NCBI RefSeq assembly: GCF_000375425.1
Contig: NZ_AQXG01000003.1
Span: 248,001 to 312,000, forward strand
Origin: Gracilimonas tropica DSM 19535
Lineage (GTDB): Bacteria > Bacteroidota > Rhodothermia > Balneolales > Balneolaceae
Length of the DNA: 64,000 nucleotides
Reading direction: 5' to 3'
Below the pieces are notes generated by a model. It saw only the letters and a list, made by a program, of their open reading frames with translations. It had not been told where the DNA came from and made no database searches. Positions 52,147-60,582 of this stretch are shown piece after piece; within the stretch, counting starts at the first letter, position 1, and each line of letters opens with the position of its first letter. Position numbers and translations under genes: made by a program.

Positions 52147-53808
52147 CTACAACTCCGTCCTTATCCCAAAATGCACCTTCCCATTTGCAATGCTTTCCTC
52201 CGGAGAAACGGCATAAGTAAATTTCAGTCTACCAATGCGGGTTTGGTAGCTGAGGCCAAATCCTGTTGAGGTTAGCGTGTTTGTCGTTTGGAATTGGTTG
52301 TTGATTTCAGTCAGTAATTTAGGTCGATGATATCTTCCAACCGCACCGAAAACAAATAAGTAGGACTGCCGATCCAATAAGAATTGGTATTCTACATCTC
52401 CCCAAAGTAATTGTCCGGCCCGAAATTGTTCTTCGGCGTAGCCACGGAAGGAATTCGCCCCACCAAAGCGGATCAGGTCGTTAATAGTCACCCGGTCGGC
52501 TTCCAGCAAAAAGCCTTGCATCGACAATGCAATCACACTTTGATCAAAAATGGGAATATACTGCCGGGCTTCCAGGTGAAGGGTGTTTTGAATGAAAGAT
52601 CCGGTTGAATCTTCCTGCAGGTTTTTGTTTGCGATACCATAACTCACCGAAAGCTGATTTCCTGAAGTCGGCACATCAAACCGGTTCAGATTGGTGTATT
52701 CGAACCCGAGTCGGGCCGTGCGTTTCCGGCCGTCGGGCTCTACGATCACCGGCACATTTCCTCCCGATGTACTCGCCTGAAACCCGATACCGCCCGTCAG
52801 CTTGAATCCTCCGGAAATGCGGTAATATCCTCCCAGCTCAAAATCGCGCGATTGATAGGTGGTATCATTCTGGTAAAACTGAAAACCTGCCGAAACCCCG
52901 ACGGGAATCTCCCCGATCCAATCCTGGGAAACCCCCACTTCCAGCTCGCTGGTTTCCGGTCGCAGTCGCTGGTAGTGGAAATTGATTCCGTTCCCCTGCG
53001 TAAGCACATTCCACAACGAAAGCTCCACATCGCCCACAATTTGCCCGTTTCCGGCAGCATCGGGCACGTAGCCTAACAGTCCGTCAAACTGATTCAGCGA
53101 ACGTTCCTGAACCTCAAATACGATGACCGGCTCACCTTCCCGTAACAAGATCTGTCCCTCTCCTACGAAATTAAACAACTCAGCCGCATTCAAGTTGGAT
53201 CGCAAAAAACGCAGGTAATTCGGGGTGATGAGCTCTCCAGTCTGAAACCGTGATACTTTCTTCAAATACCTCCGGTCATTGGCTTTGGCTCCTGAAAAAT
53301 AGATATCCGTAGCCATGGCTTTCTCTCCAGTTTCAATATTTACATACACTGAAACCGAACACTCTTCATACTGCGGGTTGAACCGGAGGATCTCTGCTCT
53401 TGCAAACGGAAAGCCTTCCACTGCTAAAACATAAAGCCGCGATTCGATCTGCCGCTGTAATTGCTGCTGTGTAAATCGGATTCCGATATTTTGAGTAATC
53501 GTTGTGTCTCGCTCCCCGGAATAACGCCACTGAATTTCCTGAAGATCAAATGCACAATTTCTGTTAATATAAGCTCTGTTTTGCCGGATAGAGTCGATCG
53601 AAGCATTCAAATATCCATCTGCGAAAAGCCATTGTAACAATATGACTCGCGGGGGATCTGACTGCGCCGATAGCTTTAGCTGAACCGAGTCAGGAAGAGC
53701 GATCTTGGAATCATTTTCATAGACATGGAATCCGGTTTCCTGGGCCTGAAGAAATCCCGATGCAAAAAACATCACTCCAAAAAGTAATCCGCATAATTTG
53801 CTGTGCAT
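52147..53808 (-). CDS. Omp85/BamA-TamA-like outer-membrane protein
   Basis: This 553-residue protein has a signal peptide (MHSKLCGLLFGVMFFASGFLQA), a region with one or two POTRA-like domains (about 60-250, VNIETGEKAMATDIYFSGAK and FQTGELITPNYLRF), and a C-terminal beta-barrel of the surface-antigen type. The barrel has NSFRGYAEEQFRAGQLLWGDVEYQF, a D15-type signature, and alternating strands to GKVHFGIRTEL. It is shorter than BamA, so a TamA/ShlB-like insertase or exporter is possible. The last residue is Leu rather than the usual aromatic. Confidence 0.75.
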   Translation of the reverse strand: MHSKLCGLLFGVMFFASGFLQAQETGFHVYENDSKIALPDSVQLKLSAQSDPPRVILLQWLFADGYLNASIDSIRQNRAYINRNCAFDLQEIQWRYSGERDTTITQNIGIRFTQQQLQRQIESRLYVLAVEGFPFARAEILRFNPQYEECSVSVYVNIETGEKAMATDIYFSGAKANDRRYLKKVSRFQTGELITPNYLRFLRSNLNAAELFNFVGEGQILLREGEPVIVFEVQERSLNQFDGLLGYVPDAAGNGQIVGDVELSLWNVLTQGNGINFHYQRLRPETSELEVGVSQDWIGEIPVGVSAGFQFYQNDTTYQSRDFELGGYYRISGGFKLTGGIGFQASTSGGNVPVIVEPDGRKRTARLGFEYTNLNRFDVPTSGNQLSVSYGIANKNLQEDSTGSFIQNTLHLEARQYIPIFDQSVIALSMQGFLLEADRVTINDLIRFGGANSFRGYAEEQFRAGQLLWGDVEYQFLLDRQSYLFVFGAVGRYHRPKLLTEINNQFQTTNTLTSTGFGLSYQTRIGRLKFTYAVSPEESIANGKVHFGIRTEL

Positions 53809-54244
53809 GGTCGAAATCTACGCCGATTTTTTGTTTTGTGCAGAGAGATTGGAGTACGGATGAGGCGGATTGTGCGGATAATCACGGATTCAATTAGGTT
53901 ACTGCTCAACGAGATTGAATGCCCTGATTTTAGCTTTTGACCATCCGTATCAAAATTTCATTAGGTAAAGTAAATCGACTCTCCAGAGTCGATAGTAGTA
54001 AATAACATGCGAATCTGGAGAGATGCGCTACTTTGTTCTCTAAATCAATGATCAGAAAATACCATAAAAACCTCTATCCAGTTGTTATTTTAGTGATACT
54101 GTCTATCGGAGGTTGGGATTGGAATCACTAAAAAAAGTAGCATAAAAAATTTCACCTTACCATCAATCCATTGCAATTAACTCGTATATTTGTGTTCTTT
54201 TTAAACAATTATCTGACTAATTCCTCACGACCTATACTTATTGA
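53809..54244. other. Intergenic region upstream of the polyamine operon
   Basis: This 436-base gap holds a perfect inverted repeat CGACTCTCCAGAGTCG (53976-53991), with its core CTCTCCAGA repeated as TCTGGAGAG at 54014-54022, and a possible TATATTTG -7 element (54185-54192) before the ADC gene. A 27-codon frame lies at 54048-54131. Confidence 0.45.
54048..54131 (+). CDS. Possible 27-residue membrane peptide
   Basis: A 27-codon frame codes a short peptide with a hydrophobic middle (VVILVILSIGG) and a polar tail ending WDWNH. No Shine-Dalgarno is obvious. It lies upstream of the arginine decarboxylase gene and could be a small membrane protein or a chance frame. Confidence 0.25.
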   Translation: MIRKYHKNLYPVVILVILSIGGWDWNH

Positions 54245-55651
54245 ATGAAGAATAATTATTTCGACCTAATCGACCAGACGTACCACTTCCCTCAGAATGG
54301 TTTTGAACTGGTTGACGGAACCTTGCATTTTAACGGCGTTGACCTCCAAAAACTGATCGAAAAATACGGCACTCCTTTTAAAGTGTCCTATCTGCCTAAA
54401 ATTCGTGAAAAAATTAATAACGCACGCCAATATTTTAATAAGGCTATTCAGGAAAACAACTATTCCGGACGATATGAGTTTTGCTATTGTACGAAATGCT
54501 GTCACTTCAATCATGTGGTGCGAACGGCACTAAAGGAGAATGTATCGCTGGAAACTTCCTCCTCTTTCGACATCGACCTGATCGAAAAACTTCACCAGAA
54601 AGGTGTTTTTGATACCAGCAAAACCATCGTCCATAACGGCTACAAAACGGATGATTATATCAAAAAGATCGGCCGGTTAATAAGTAATGGATTTTCTAAT
54701 TCCATCACCGTGCTGGATAACATCCGGGAACTGGATAAACTTATGGAACTGGAAATCGATCAACCCATTAAGATCGGACTGCGAATTTCAATTGAGGAAG
54801 ACCCGCAGGCAGCATACTACACCTCAAGGCTGGGTATCAATAAGCGGGAGATCGTGGATTTTGTGAAGAAGAACATAGTGGGTAATGATCGCGTTGAACT
54901 TACCATGGTTCACTTTTTCGTGGATTCCGGAGTAAATGACACCATGTATTACTGGAATGAATTCAAGAAAGCACTAACCCAGTTTACGGCCATAAAGAAA
55001 GAATGTCCCTCGGTAACAGCCTTAAACATCGGCGGTGGATTTCCTATTCAAAACAGCCTCAATTTTGATTTTGATTACGAGTATATCACCGGGGAGATCG
55101 TGCGCAATATCCAGGAAGCTTGCAAAGATGCTAATGTCGATGAACCGGATATTTACACCGAGTTCGGGAAATTCACTGTGGGCGAAAGCGGAGCGGTGAT
55201 CTTTCAGGTGCTGGAACAGAAACAACAGAACGATACCGAGCTCTGGTACCTGGTTGACAACAGCCTGATGAACACGATACCTGATGCATGGTCTATTAAT
55301 GAGAAATTCATCCTGCTTCCGCTCAACAAATGGCAAAATCAGTATAAGCGGGTGAATATCGGAGGCATCAGCTGCGATCATTCCGATTATTACAACTCTG
55401 AAGAATTGAACCAACAAGTGCTTCTTCCTGCTTATGAGGATAATGAAGAAGAACCATTATACATCGGATTTTTCCATACAGGAGCTTACCAGGATTCCAT
55501 AAGCGGATACGGTGGAATCAAGCACTGTCTCATTCCTTCCCCAAAACACATTGTGGTCGATAAAGATGAAAACGGCAACTTATTTGATTATGTATACCGC
55601 GATGAACAAACGGTAGATAACATGCTTAACATATTGGGATACAATGACTAA
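54245..55651 (+). CDS. speA: Arginine decarboxylase (PLP fold III, Bacteroidota type)
   Basis: The 468-residue fold-III PLP decarboxylase has the likely cofactor lysine in YCTKCCHF and the Gly-rich phosphate binding region ALNIGGGFPIQ. Strands with ETSSSFDIDL fit the Orn/Arg/DAP decarboxylase group. The neighbours agmatinase (eight-base overlap) and a deoxyhypusine-synthase-like protein indicate arginine to agmatine to putrescine. It is much shorter than E. coli SpeA. Ornithine or diaminopimelate decarboxylase would be the alternatives. Confidence 0.7.
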   Translation: MKNNYFDLIDQTYHFPQNGFELVDGTLHFNGVDLQKLIEKYGTPFKVSYLPKIREKINNARQYFNKAIQENNYSGRYEFCYCTKCCHFNHVVRTALKENVSLETSSSFDIDLIEKLHQKGVFDTSKTIVHNGYKTDDYIKKIGRLISNGFSNSITVLDNIRELDKLMELEIDQPIKIGLRISIEEDPQAAYYTSRLGINKREIVDFVKKNIVGNDRVELTMVHFFVDSGVNDTMYYWNEFKKALTQFTAIKKECPSVTALNIGGGFPIQNSLNFDFDYEYITGEIVRNIQEACKDANVDEPDIYTEFGKFTVGESGAVIFQVLEQKQQNDTELWYLVDNSLMNTIPDAWSINEKFILLPLNKWQNQYKRVNIGGISCDHSDYYNSEELNQQVLLPAYEDNEEEPLYIGFFHTGAYQDSISGYGGIKHCLIPSPKHIVVDKDENGNLFDYVYRDEQTVDNMLNILGYND

Positions 55652-56507
55652 AGATAAACATATATTTGCCGGTATTGACGGTGATCATAATAAATATGAG
55701 AATGCCAAAGTTCTCCTACAATCTATCCCCTACGATGGAACCAGCACCTGGGGTAAAGGCGCGGATGAAGGATTTGAAGCCTTTCTGGATGCTTCCGAGA
55801 ATATGGAGATCTACGATATTGAAACGGACAGTGAAGTTTATAAACAGGGTGTTCATATTATCGATCCCATTTTGGAAGATGCTTCACCCGAAGCTGTATT
55901 TGAAACCGTATATAAAAACACGCAGCAACTATTAGCTTCCCACAAATTTTTGACTTTTTTTGGCGGAGAGCATTCCATCAGTATTGGGATCATCAAGGCT
56001 TTTTATGAAGCACACCCCGATATCACCATTCTGCAATTGGATGCACATACCGACCTTCGGCCGGAGTATCATGGCTCCCCATACAATCATGCTTGTGCGG
56101 TTTACGATGCCTCACAGCACGCAAATTTAATACAAGTAGGTATACGAAGCATGGATTCCGGTGAACTTGAATATCTGGATCGAGACAAATGTTACTTTGC
56201 GGAAGAGATGTTTGGTCAAACCGATTGGATGGAAGACTCCATCAGTAAAATGACCGATAAGGTATACATCACCCTGGACCTGGATGTATTTGACCCTTCC
56301 ATCATGCCTGCTACAGGAACACCCGAACCCGGAGGAATGCAATGGAATCCTATGATTCAGTATTTACGAAAAGTATTCGAACAAAAGAATGTATTGGGAT
56401 TCGACATTGTAGAACTTGCTCCTATCGAAGGTTTAAGCGCACCGCAATTTCTTGCTGCCAAACTCTACTATAAAATGCTAAGCTATAAATTTGAAATTCA
56501 TGAGTAA
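55644..56507 (+). CDS. speB: Agmatinase-family ureohydrolase
   Basis: The 287-residue protein has the ureohydrolase manganese motifs: GGEHSIS (residue about 105), DAHTDLRPEY and DLDVFDPSIMPATGTPEPGG (two pieces), which supply the His and Asp metal ligands. It would hydrolyse agmatine to putrescine and urea given the adjacent ADC gene. The frame overlaps ADC by eight bases and the following gene by eight. Confidence 0.85.
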   Translation: MTKDKHIFAGIDGDHNKYENAKVLLQSIPYDGTSTWGKGADEGFEAFLDASENMEIYDIETDSEVYKQGVHIIDPILEDASPEAVFETVYKNTQQLLASHKFLTFFGGEHSISIGIIKAFYEAHPDITILQLDAHTDLRPEYHGSPYNHACAVYDASQHANLIQVGIRSMDSGELEYLDRDKCYFAEEMFGQTDWMEDSISKMTDKVYITLDLDVFDPSIMPATGTPEPGGMQWNPMIQYLRKVFEQKNVLGFDIVELAPIEGLSAPQFLAAKLYYKMLSYKFEIHE

Positions 56508-57474
56508 AAAAGGACCTGTTTCCAATTTTATAACCCATCACTACCGACATTTTAATGCAGCTTCATTGATTGATGCCGCAAAGGCTTACGAGGATCAGCT
56601 AAATAATAATGCAAAGATGATGATCACTCTGGCCGGGGCTATGAGTTCCGCAGAGCTTGGTCTTTCTCTGGCTGAGATGATCCGGCAGGATAAGGTGCAT
56701 ATCATCACCTGCACGGGTGCCAATTTAGAAGAAGATGTGTTCAACCTGGTAGCTCATGATCATTACAAACGCATTCCAAATTATCGGGATCTGAGTCCTG
56801 AGGACGAGCAGGAATTGTTGGATAATCATTTCAATCGGGTGACCGATACCTGCATCCCTGAAGAAGAAGCCATGCGAAGAATTGAGGACCACTTGGTAAA
56901 ACGTTGGGTCAAAGCCTCCGAAAATGGTGAGCGATATTTCCCCCACGAATATTTTTATGATTTGCTTTTGAGCGGTGACCTGGAAAACGATTATCAGATC
57001 GATCCCAAAGATTCCTGGCTGCTGGCTGCTGCCAAAAAGAACATTCCTATTATTGTGCCCGGCTGGGAAGATTCTACCTGCGGCAATTTCTTTGCTTCTC
57101 ATTGTATTGAGGGAGAAACCAAACCCAACGCCATGAAATCAGGGATAGAATACATGATGTTTTTGGCAGACTGGTACGAGAAAAATTCTGAAAATGGTAT
57201 AGGATTTTTCCAGATTGGCGGCGGCATTGCCGGAGATTTCCCTATTTGTGTGGTCCCGATGATGGAGCAGGATCTTGGTAAGAAGGATACTCCTCTGTGG
57301 TCCTATTTTTGTCAGATCAGTGATTCCACCACCAGCTACGGTTCATACTCAGGAGCTGTGCCCAATGAAAAGATAACCTGGGGTAAACTGGGAATAGACA
57401 CGCCAAAGTTCATCATTGAATCGGATGCCACTATTGTAGCTCCGCTAATTTTTGCGTATCTGTTGGATTGGTAA
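56500..57474 (+). CDS. Deoxyhypusine synthase-like protein (possible homospermidine synthase)
   Basis: The 324-residue NAD-dependent enzyme has the DHS-fold phrases GAMSSAELGLSLAEMI, TCTGANLEEDVFNL, and the C-terminal GSYSGAVPNEKITWGK, where the Lys in WGK corresponds to the DHS catalytic lysine. Bacteria lack eIF5A, and some dhs-like genes encode homospermidine synthase. The operon position after ADC and agmatinase favours a role in putrescine-based polyamine synthesis. The start is ATG at 56500; a TTG at 56491 is possible. Confidence 0.75.
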   Translation: MSKKGPVSNFITHHYRHFNAASLIDAAKAYEDQLNNNAKMMITLAGAMSSAELGLSLAEMIRQDKVHIITCTGANLEEDVFNLVAHDHYKRIPNYRDLSPEDEQELLDNHFNRVTDTCIPEEEAMRRIEDHLVKRWVKASENGERYFPHEYFYDLLLSGDLENDYQIDPKDSWLLAAAKKNIPIIVPGWEDSTCGNFFASHCIEGETKPNAMKSGIEYMMFLADWYEKNSENGIGFFQIGGGIAGDFPICVVPMMEQDLGKKDTPLWSYFCQISDSTTSYGSYSGAVPNEKITWGKLGIDTPKFIIESDATIVAPLIFAYLLDW

Positions 57475-57499
57475 CATTTGAACGAATTAAAACAACAGC

Positions 57500-59482
57500 G
57501 TGGCCATTACCGAAAAAAAGATATCTACCGAACAGGCGCTTTATATATATAAGAACCTCTTACTCCCCCGGCGAATTGAAGAACGCATGCTGATGCTGCT
57601 CAGGCAGAATAAAATCAGCAAGTGGTTTTCAGGCATTGGTCAGGAAGCCGTTGGCGTAGGCGTTGCTCTTTCAACAAAGCCGGATGATTACATCTTACCA
57701 ATGCATCGTAATCTGGGAGTTTTTACCGGGCGCGAAGTCCCTCTCTATCCGCTTTTTTGTCAGCTTTTCGGAAAAGCCGATGGATTTACCCAAGGCCGTG
57801 ATCGTTCGTTTCATTTTGGTATCCCGGAACACAAGATCATAGGAATGATCTCTCACCTTGCGGCAATGATGCCTGTGGCCGATGGACTCGCACTAGCCAA
57901 AAAACTGAAAGGAGAAGACGCTGTTGCGTTTTCTTTTTGTGGGGATGGTGCCACCAGCGAAGGTGATTTCCACGAAGCACTGAATCTCGCCGCCGTCTGG
58001 AAGCTTCCGGTGGTTTTCATTATTGAGAATAATGGTTACGGACTCTCCACTCCCACTTCTGAGCAATATGCATGCGAGCATCTGTCAGACCGAGCTATAG
58101 GTTATGGTATACACGGTTTTAACATAGACGGCAACAACATTTTTGAAGTGATGGAAACCGTAAGCAAAGCACGAGAACTTGCCCTAAAGGGTGAGCCGGT
58201 GCTCATTGAAGCCAAAACTTTCCGTATGCGAGGGCACGAAGAAGCCTCCGGTACGCATTACGTCCCCGATGTCCTGTTTGAAAACTGGGCTGAAAAGGAT
58301 CCCATTCTCCGGTTTGAAAAATATATGGAGTCGGAAGGATTATTTGAAAAAGATGACTTTAAGAAGATCACCAAAGAGATCGATCAGTCCTTCAAAAAAG
58401 AACTTGATAAAGCTTTGGCTGCACCCGACCCCGAATTTGATGAAGCTCGTGAATATTCAAAAGTGTATGCTGCTGAACCTCAACAACTGCCGACACATAA
58501 GGACGGTGTGACTTACGAGCATCGTTTTGTGGATGCCATCCAAAGCTCACTCCGTCAAGCGTTTGAAGAAGAAGACCGATTCCTGATCATGGGACAGGAT
58601 ATCGCCGAATACGGTGGGGTATTTAAGATCACTGAAGGGTTTTTAGAGCAATTTGGTAAAGACCGGATTCGGAATACTCCGATCATAGAATCCGGGGCTC
58701 TTGGGGCCGCCATGGGTTTAGCTTTAGAAGGATTTAAACCTGTAGTTGAAATGCAATTTGCTGATTTCATTTCCTGCGGTTTCAATCAGATCGTGAACAA
58801 TATTGCTAAATCCCATTACCGGTGGGCTCCTCCTCTCAATATCACCATCCGCGCGCCTCACGGCGGTGGCGTTGGAGCCGGGCCTTATCACTCCCAGTCG
58901 GTGGAAGGCTGGTTCATGCAAATTCCCGGTTTAAAAGTGGTGGTTCCCGGAACCGTTGAAGATGCCATGAATCTGCTGTATAGCTCGCTTTATGATCCAA
59001 ATCCTGTGCTTTTCTTTGAGCATAAGAAACTCTATCGAAGCCTGAAATCTCAAATTCCCGATAAAGCAAACTACGAACCGCTTGGGAAAGCGAAAATCCG
59101 ACGCGAAGGAACCGATGCCACCATAATCACTTATGGAATGGGCGTACAATGGGCATTGGAGATAGCTTCAGAATATGAACAGAAAGGCATATCGCTGGAA
59201 GTTTTAGATCTTAGAACGCTGCTTCCGTTAGATAAAGAATCTATCCGAAATACGGTTCAGAAAACCGGGAAAGTACTGTTGCTTCAGGAACCTTCGCTAA
59301 CTTTAGGCCCTCTAAGTGAAATTTCTGCCATTATTTCCGAAGAATGTTTTGAGTGGCTGGATGCTCCGGTCATGCGCTGTGCCTCCATGGACACACCTAT
59401 TCCCCACGATAAAAATCTTGAAAATGGGTTCATGGCCAGTGCCAAACTTGATCAACAGCTCCAAAAGCTTTTGAATTATTGA
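57500..59482 (+). CDS. 2-oxoacid dehydrogenase E1, fused alpha and beta subunits
   Basis: This 660-residue thiamine diphosphate enzyme joins an alpha half (about 1-340; ThDP motif GDGATSEGDFHEALN, and GYGLSTPTSEQY) to a beta half (about 340-660; AEYGGVFKITEGF, ESGALGAAMGLALEG and a C-terminal transketolase-type domain). It resembles branched-chain 2-oxoacid dehydrogenase E1. E2 and E3 genes are not adjacent. The start is GTG 25 bases after the DHS-like gene. Confidence 0.85.
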   Translation: MAITEKKISTEQALYIYKNLLLPRRIEERMLMLLRQNKISKWFSGIGQEAVGVGVALSTKPDDYILPMHRNLGVFTGREVPLYPLFCQLFGKADGFTQGRDRSFHFGIPEHKIIGMISHLAAMMPVADGLALAKKLKGEDAVAFSFCGDGATSEGDFHEALNLAAVWKLPVVFIIENNGYGLSTPTSEQYACEHLSDRAIGYGIHGFNIDGNNIFEVMETVSKARELALKGEPVLIEAKTFRMRGHEEASGTHYVPDVLFENWAEKDPILRFEKYMESEGLFEKDDFKKITKEIDQSFKKELDKALAAPDPEFDEAREYSKVYAAEPQQLPTHKDGVTYEHRFVDAIQSSLRQAFEEEDRFLIMGQDIAEYGGVFKITEGFLEQFGKDRIRNTPIIESGALGAAMGLALEGFKPVVEMQFADFISCGFNQIVNNIAKSHYRWAPPLNITIRAPHGGGVGAGPYHSQSVEGWFMQIPGLKVVVPGTVEDAMNLLYSSLYDPNPVLFFEHKKLYRSLKSQIPDKANYEPLGKAKIRREGTDATIITYGMGVQWALEIASEYEQKGISLEVLDLRTLLPLDKESIRNTVQKTGKVLLLQEPSLTLGPLSEISAIISEECFEWLDAPVMRCASMDTPIPHDKNLENGFMASAKLDQQLQKLLNY

Positions 59483-59511
59483 TGTAGCAGAGATTCTGCA
59501 ACAACCTTCAT

Positions 59512-59561
59512 TGTTTCATTAATTTTGAAACATTATTATTTGTTTCATCTTTATTGAAACA
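59512..59561 (+). promoter_or_regulatory. Two tandem 21-bp inverted repeats, candidate operators
   Basis: TGTTTCA-N7-TGAAACA occurs twice in tandem (59512-59532 and 59541-59561) separated by eight bases, all four half-sites being perfect. They sit 31 bases before the ATG of the SatD-like gene. Such paired dyads are typical of a dimeric repressor or activator binding cooperatively. No regulator gene is adjacent. Confidence 0.6.
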
Positions 59562-59592
59562 TAAGTATTATCTGATAAACAAGGATAAATCA

Positions 59593-60228
59593 ATGGTTGA
59601 CAAACAGTACATATTGATGGGCGATGTAGTCTCTAGCAAAGACTACGATTCAAATATGCTCCAAAAGCAATTGAAGTTCCTGACCAATAGCTGCAATGAG
59701 ACTTTCGAAAAAGAGCTCCTCTCCCCTTACACCATCACACTTGGGGATGAATTTCAGGGCATACCGCAATCGCTGCAAACGTCCATAGAAACCTTGTTCT
59801 TTTACGAGGAAGAATGTCTGCGGCACTCGCTCGATTTCAAGCTGCACTACGTGGTTCATCATGGAGAAATTGAAACGGAAATCAACCCGGATATTGCGTA
59901 TGAAATGATGGGACCGGGTCTCACCAAAGCAAGAGAATTACTAAGTTCAAAAAAAAGAGACCGCAAACGATTTCAGTTTTTGCTGGATGACGAAACCCTT
60001 TCGCTTCAGGTGAGCCGATTATTTGAAGTACTGGATAGCATAATATTGTCATGGAAGAAAGATGATTTCCAACTAATACTGGATATGATCAACAATGAGA
60101 ACAATGCAGAAGTGGGTGAAAAGAATGACAAGAACCGGGATCAGATCTGGAAACGACGAAAAACCTTGATGATCCACGAATATAACTTATTGAAGAAAAC
60201 CATTTTTACATTAATTGAGCAAACATGA
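59593..60228 (+). CDS. SatD-family protein
   Basis: The 211-residue protein starts MVDKQYILMGDVVSSKDY, the SatD-family opening with MGDVVSSKxY, followed by YTITLGDEFQGI and HHGEIETEINPDIAYEMMGPGLTKA (two pieces). SatD belongs to acid-adaptive or regulatory loci of Gram-positive bacteria; its biochemical activity is unknown. It may resemble nucleotide cyclase-like folds. The ATG at 59593 is chosen because a TTG at 59554 would lie inside the operators. It overlaps the next gene by four bases. Confidence 0.65.
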   Translation: MVDKQYILMGDVVSSKDYDSNMLQKQLKFLTNSCNETFEKELLSPYTITLGDEFQGIPQSLQTSIETLFFYEEECLRHSLDFKLHYVVHHGEIETEINPDIAYEMMGPGLTKARELLSSKKRDRKRFQFLLDDETLSLQVSRLFEVLDSIILSWKKDDFQLILDMINNENNAEVGEKNDKNRDQIWKRRKTLMIHEYNLLKKTIFTLIEQT

Positions 60229-60560
60229 ATTGGGTCTTGCTATTTATTTTTGCTTATATAGCAATGGAATTGCTAACCAATCTTGCTTTCCATTTCATTG
60301 TGAAATGGTTAAAAGGAAGCAAAGACAGCAAAATTCAGCGCAGAAGAGAAGTTTTTAAAGGAATCTTAGAACGTTTATTCCTGATCACTGGACTACTTAC
60401 CGGCTACCCGCAAGTCATCATCGCTTTTGGGGCTTTAAAGATTGGAACGCGGTTTCAGAAAAATAACAAAGTATCCAACGACTACTTTTTGATCGGCAAC
60501 TTTATATCCTTATTGGTCGCTATTCTATTTGTGTTTCTAATCCCGAAATTGATCAGTTAA
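60225..60560 (+). CDS. Small membrane protein in SatD operon
   Basis: The 111-residue protein has three hydrophobic segments (about 2-25, 48-73 and 85-110) and a basic middle (KGSKDSKIQRRREVFK). The ATG overlaps the SatD-like stop by four bases, so they are translated together. In other bacteria SatD is paired with membrane proteins, so it may be a functional partner. No family is assigned. Confidence 0.55.
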   Translation: MNWVLLFIFAYIAMELLTNLAFHFIVKWLKGSKDSKIQRRREVFKGILERLFLITGLLTGYPQVIIAFGALKIGTRFQKNNKVSNDYFLIGNFISLLVAILFVFLIPKLIS

Positions 60561-60582
60561 AAAATGGCAAATCAATTTTTAA

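Noticed and set aside
59554-59592. Upstream TTG start for the SatD-like gene
   Set aside because: It lies within the operator half-site; the ATG at 59593 gives the standard family N-terminus.
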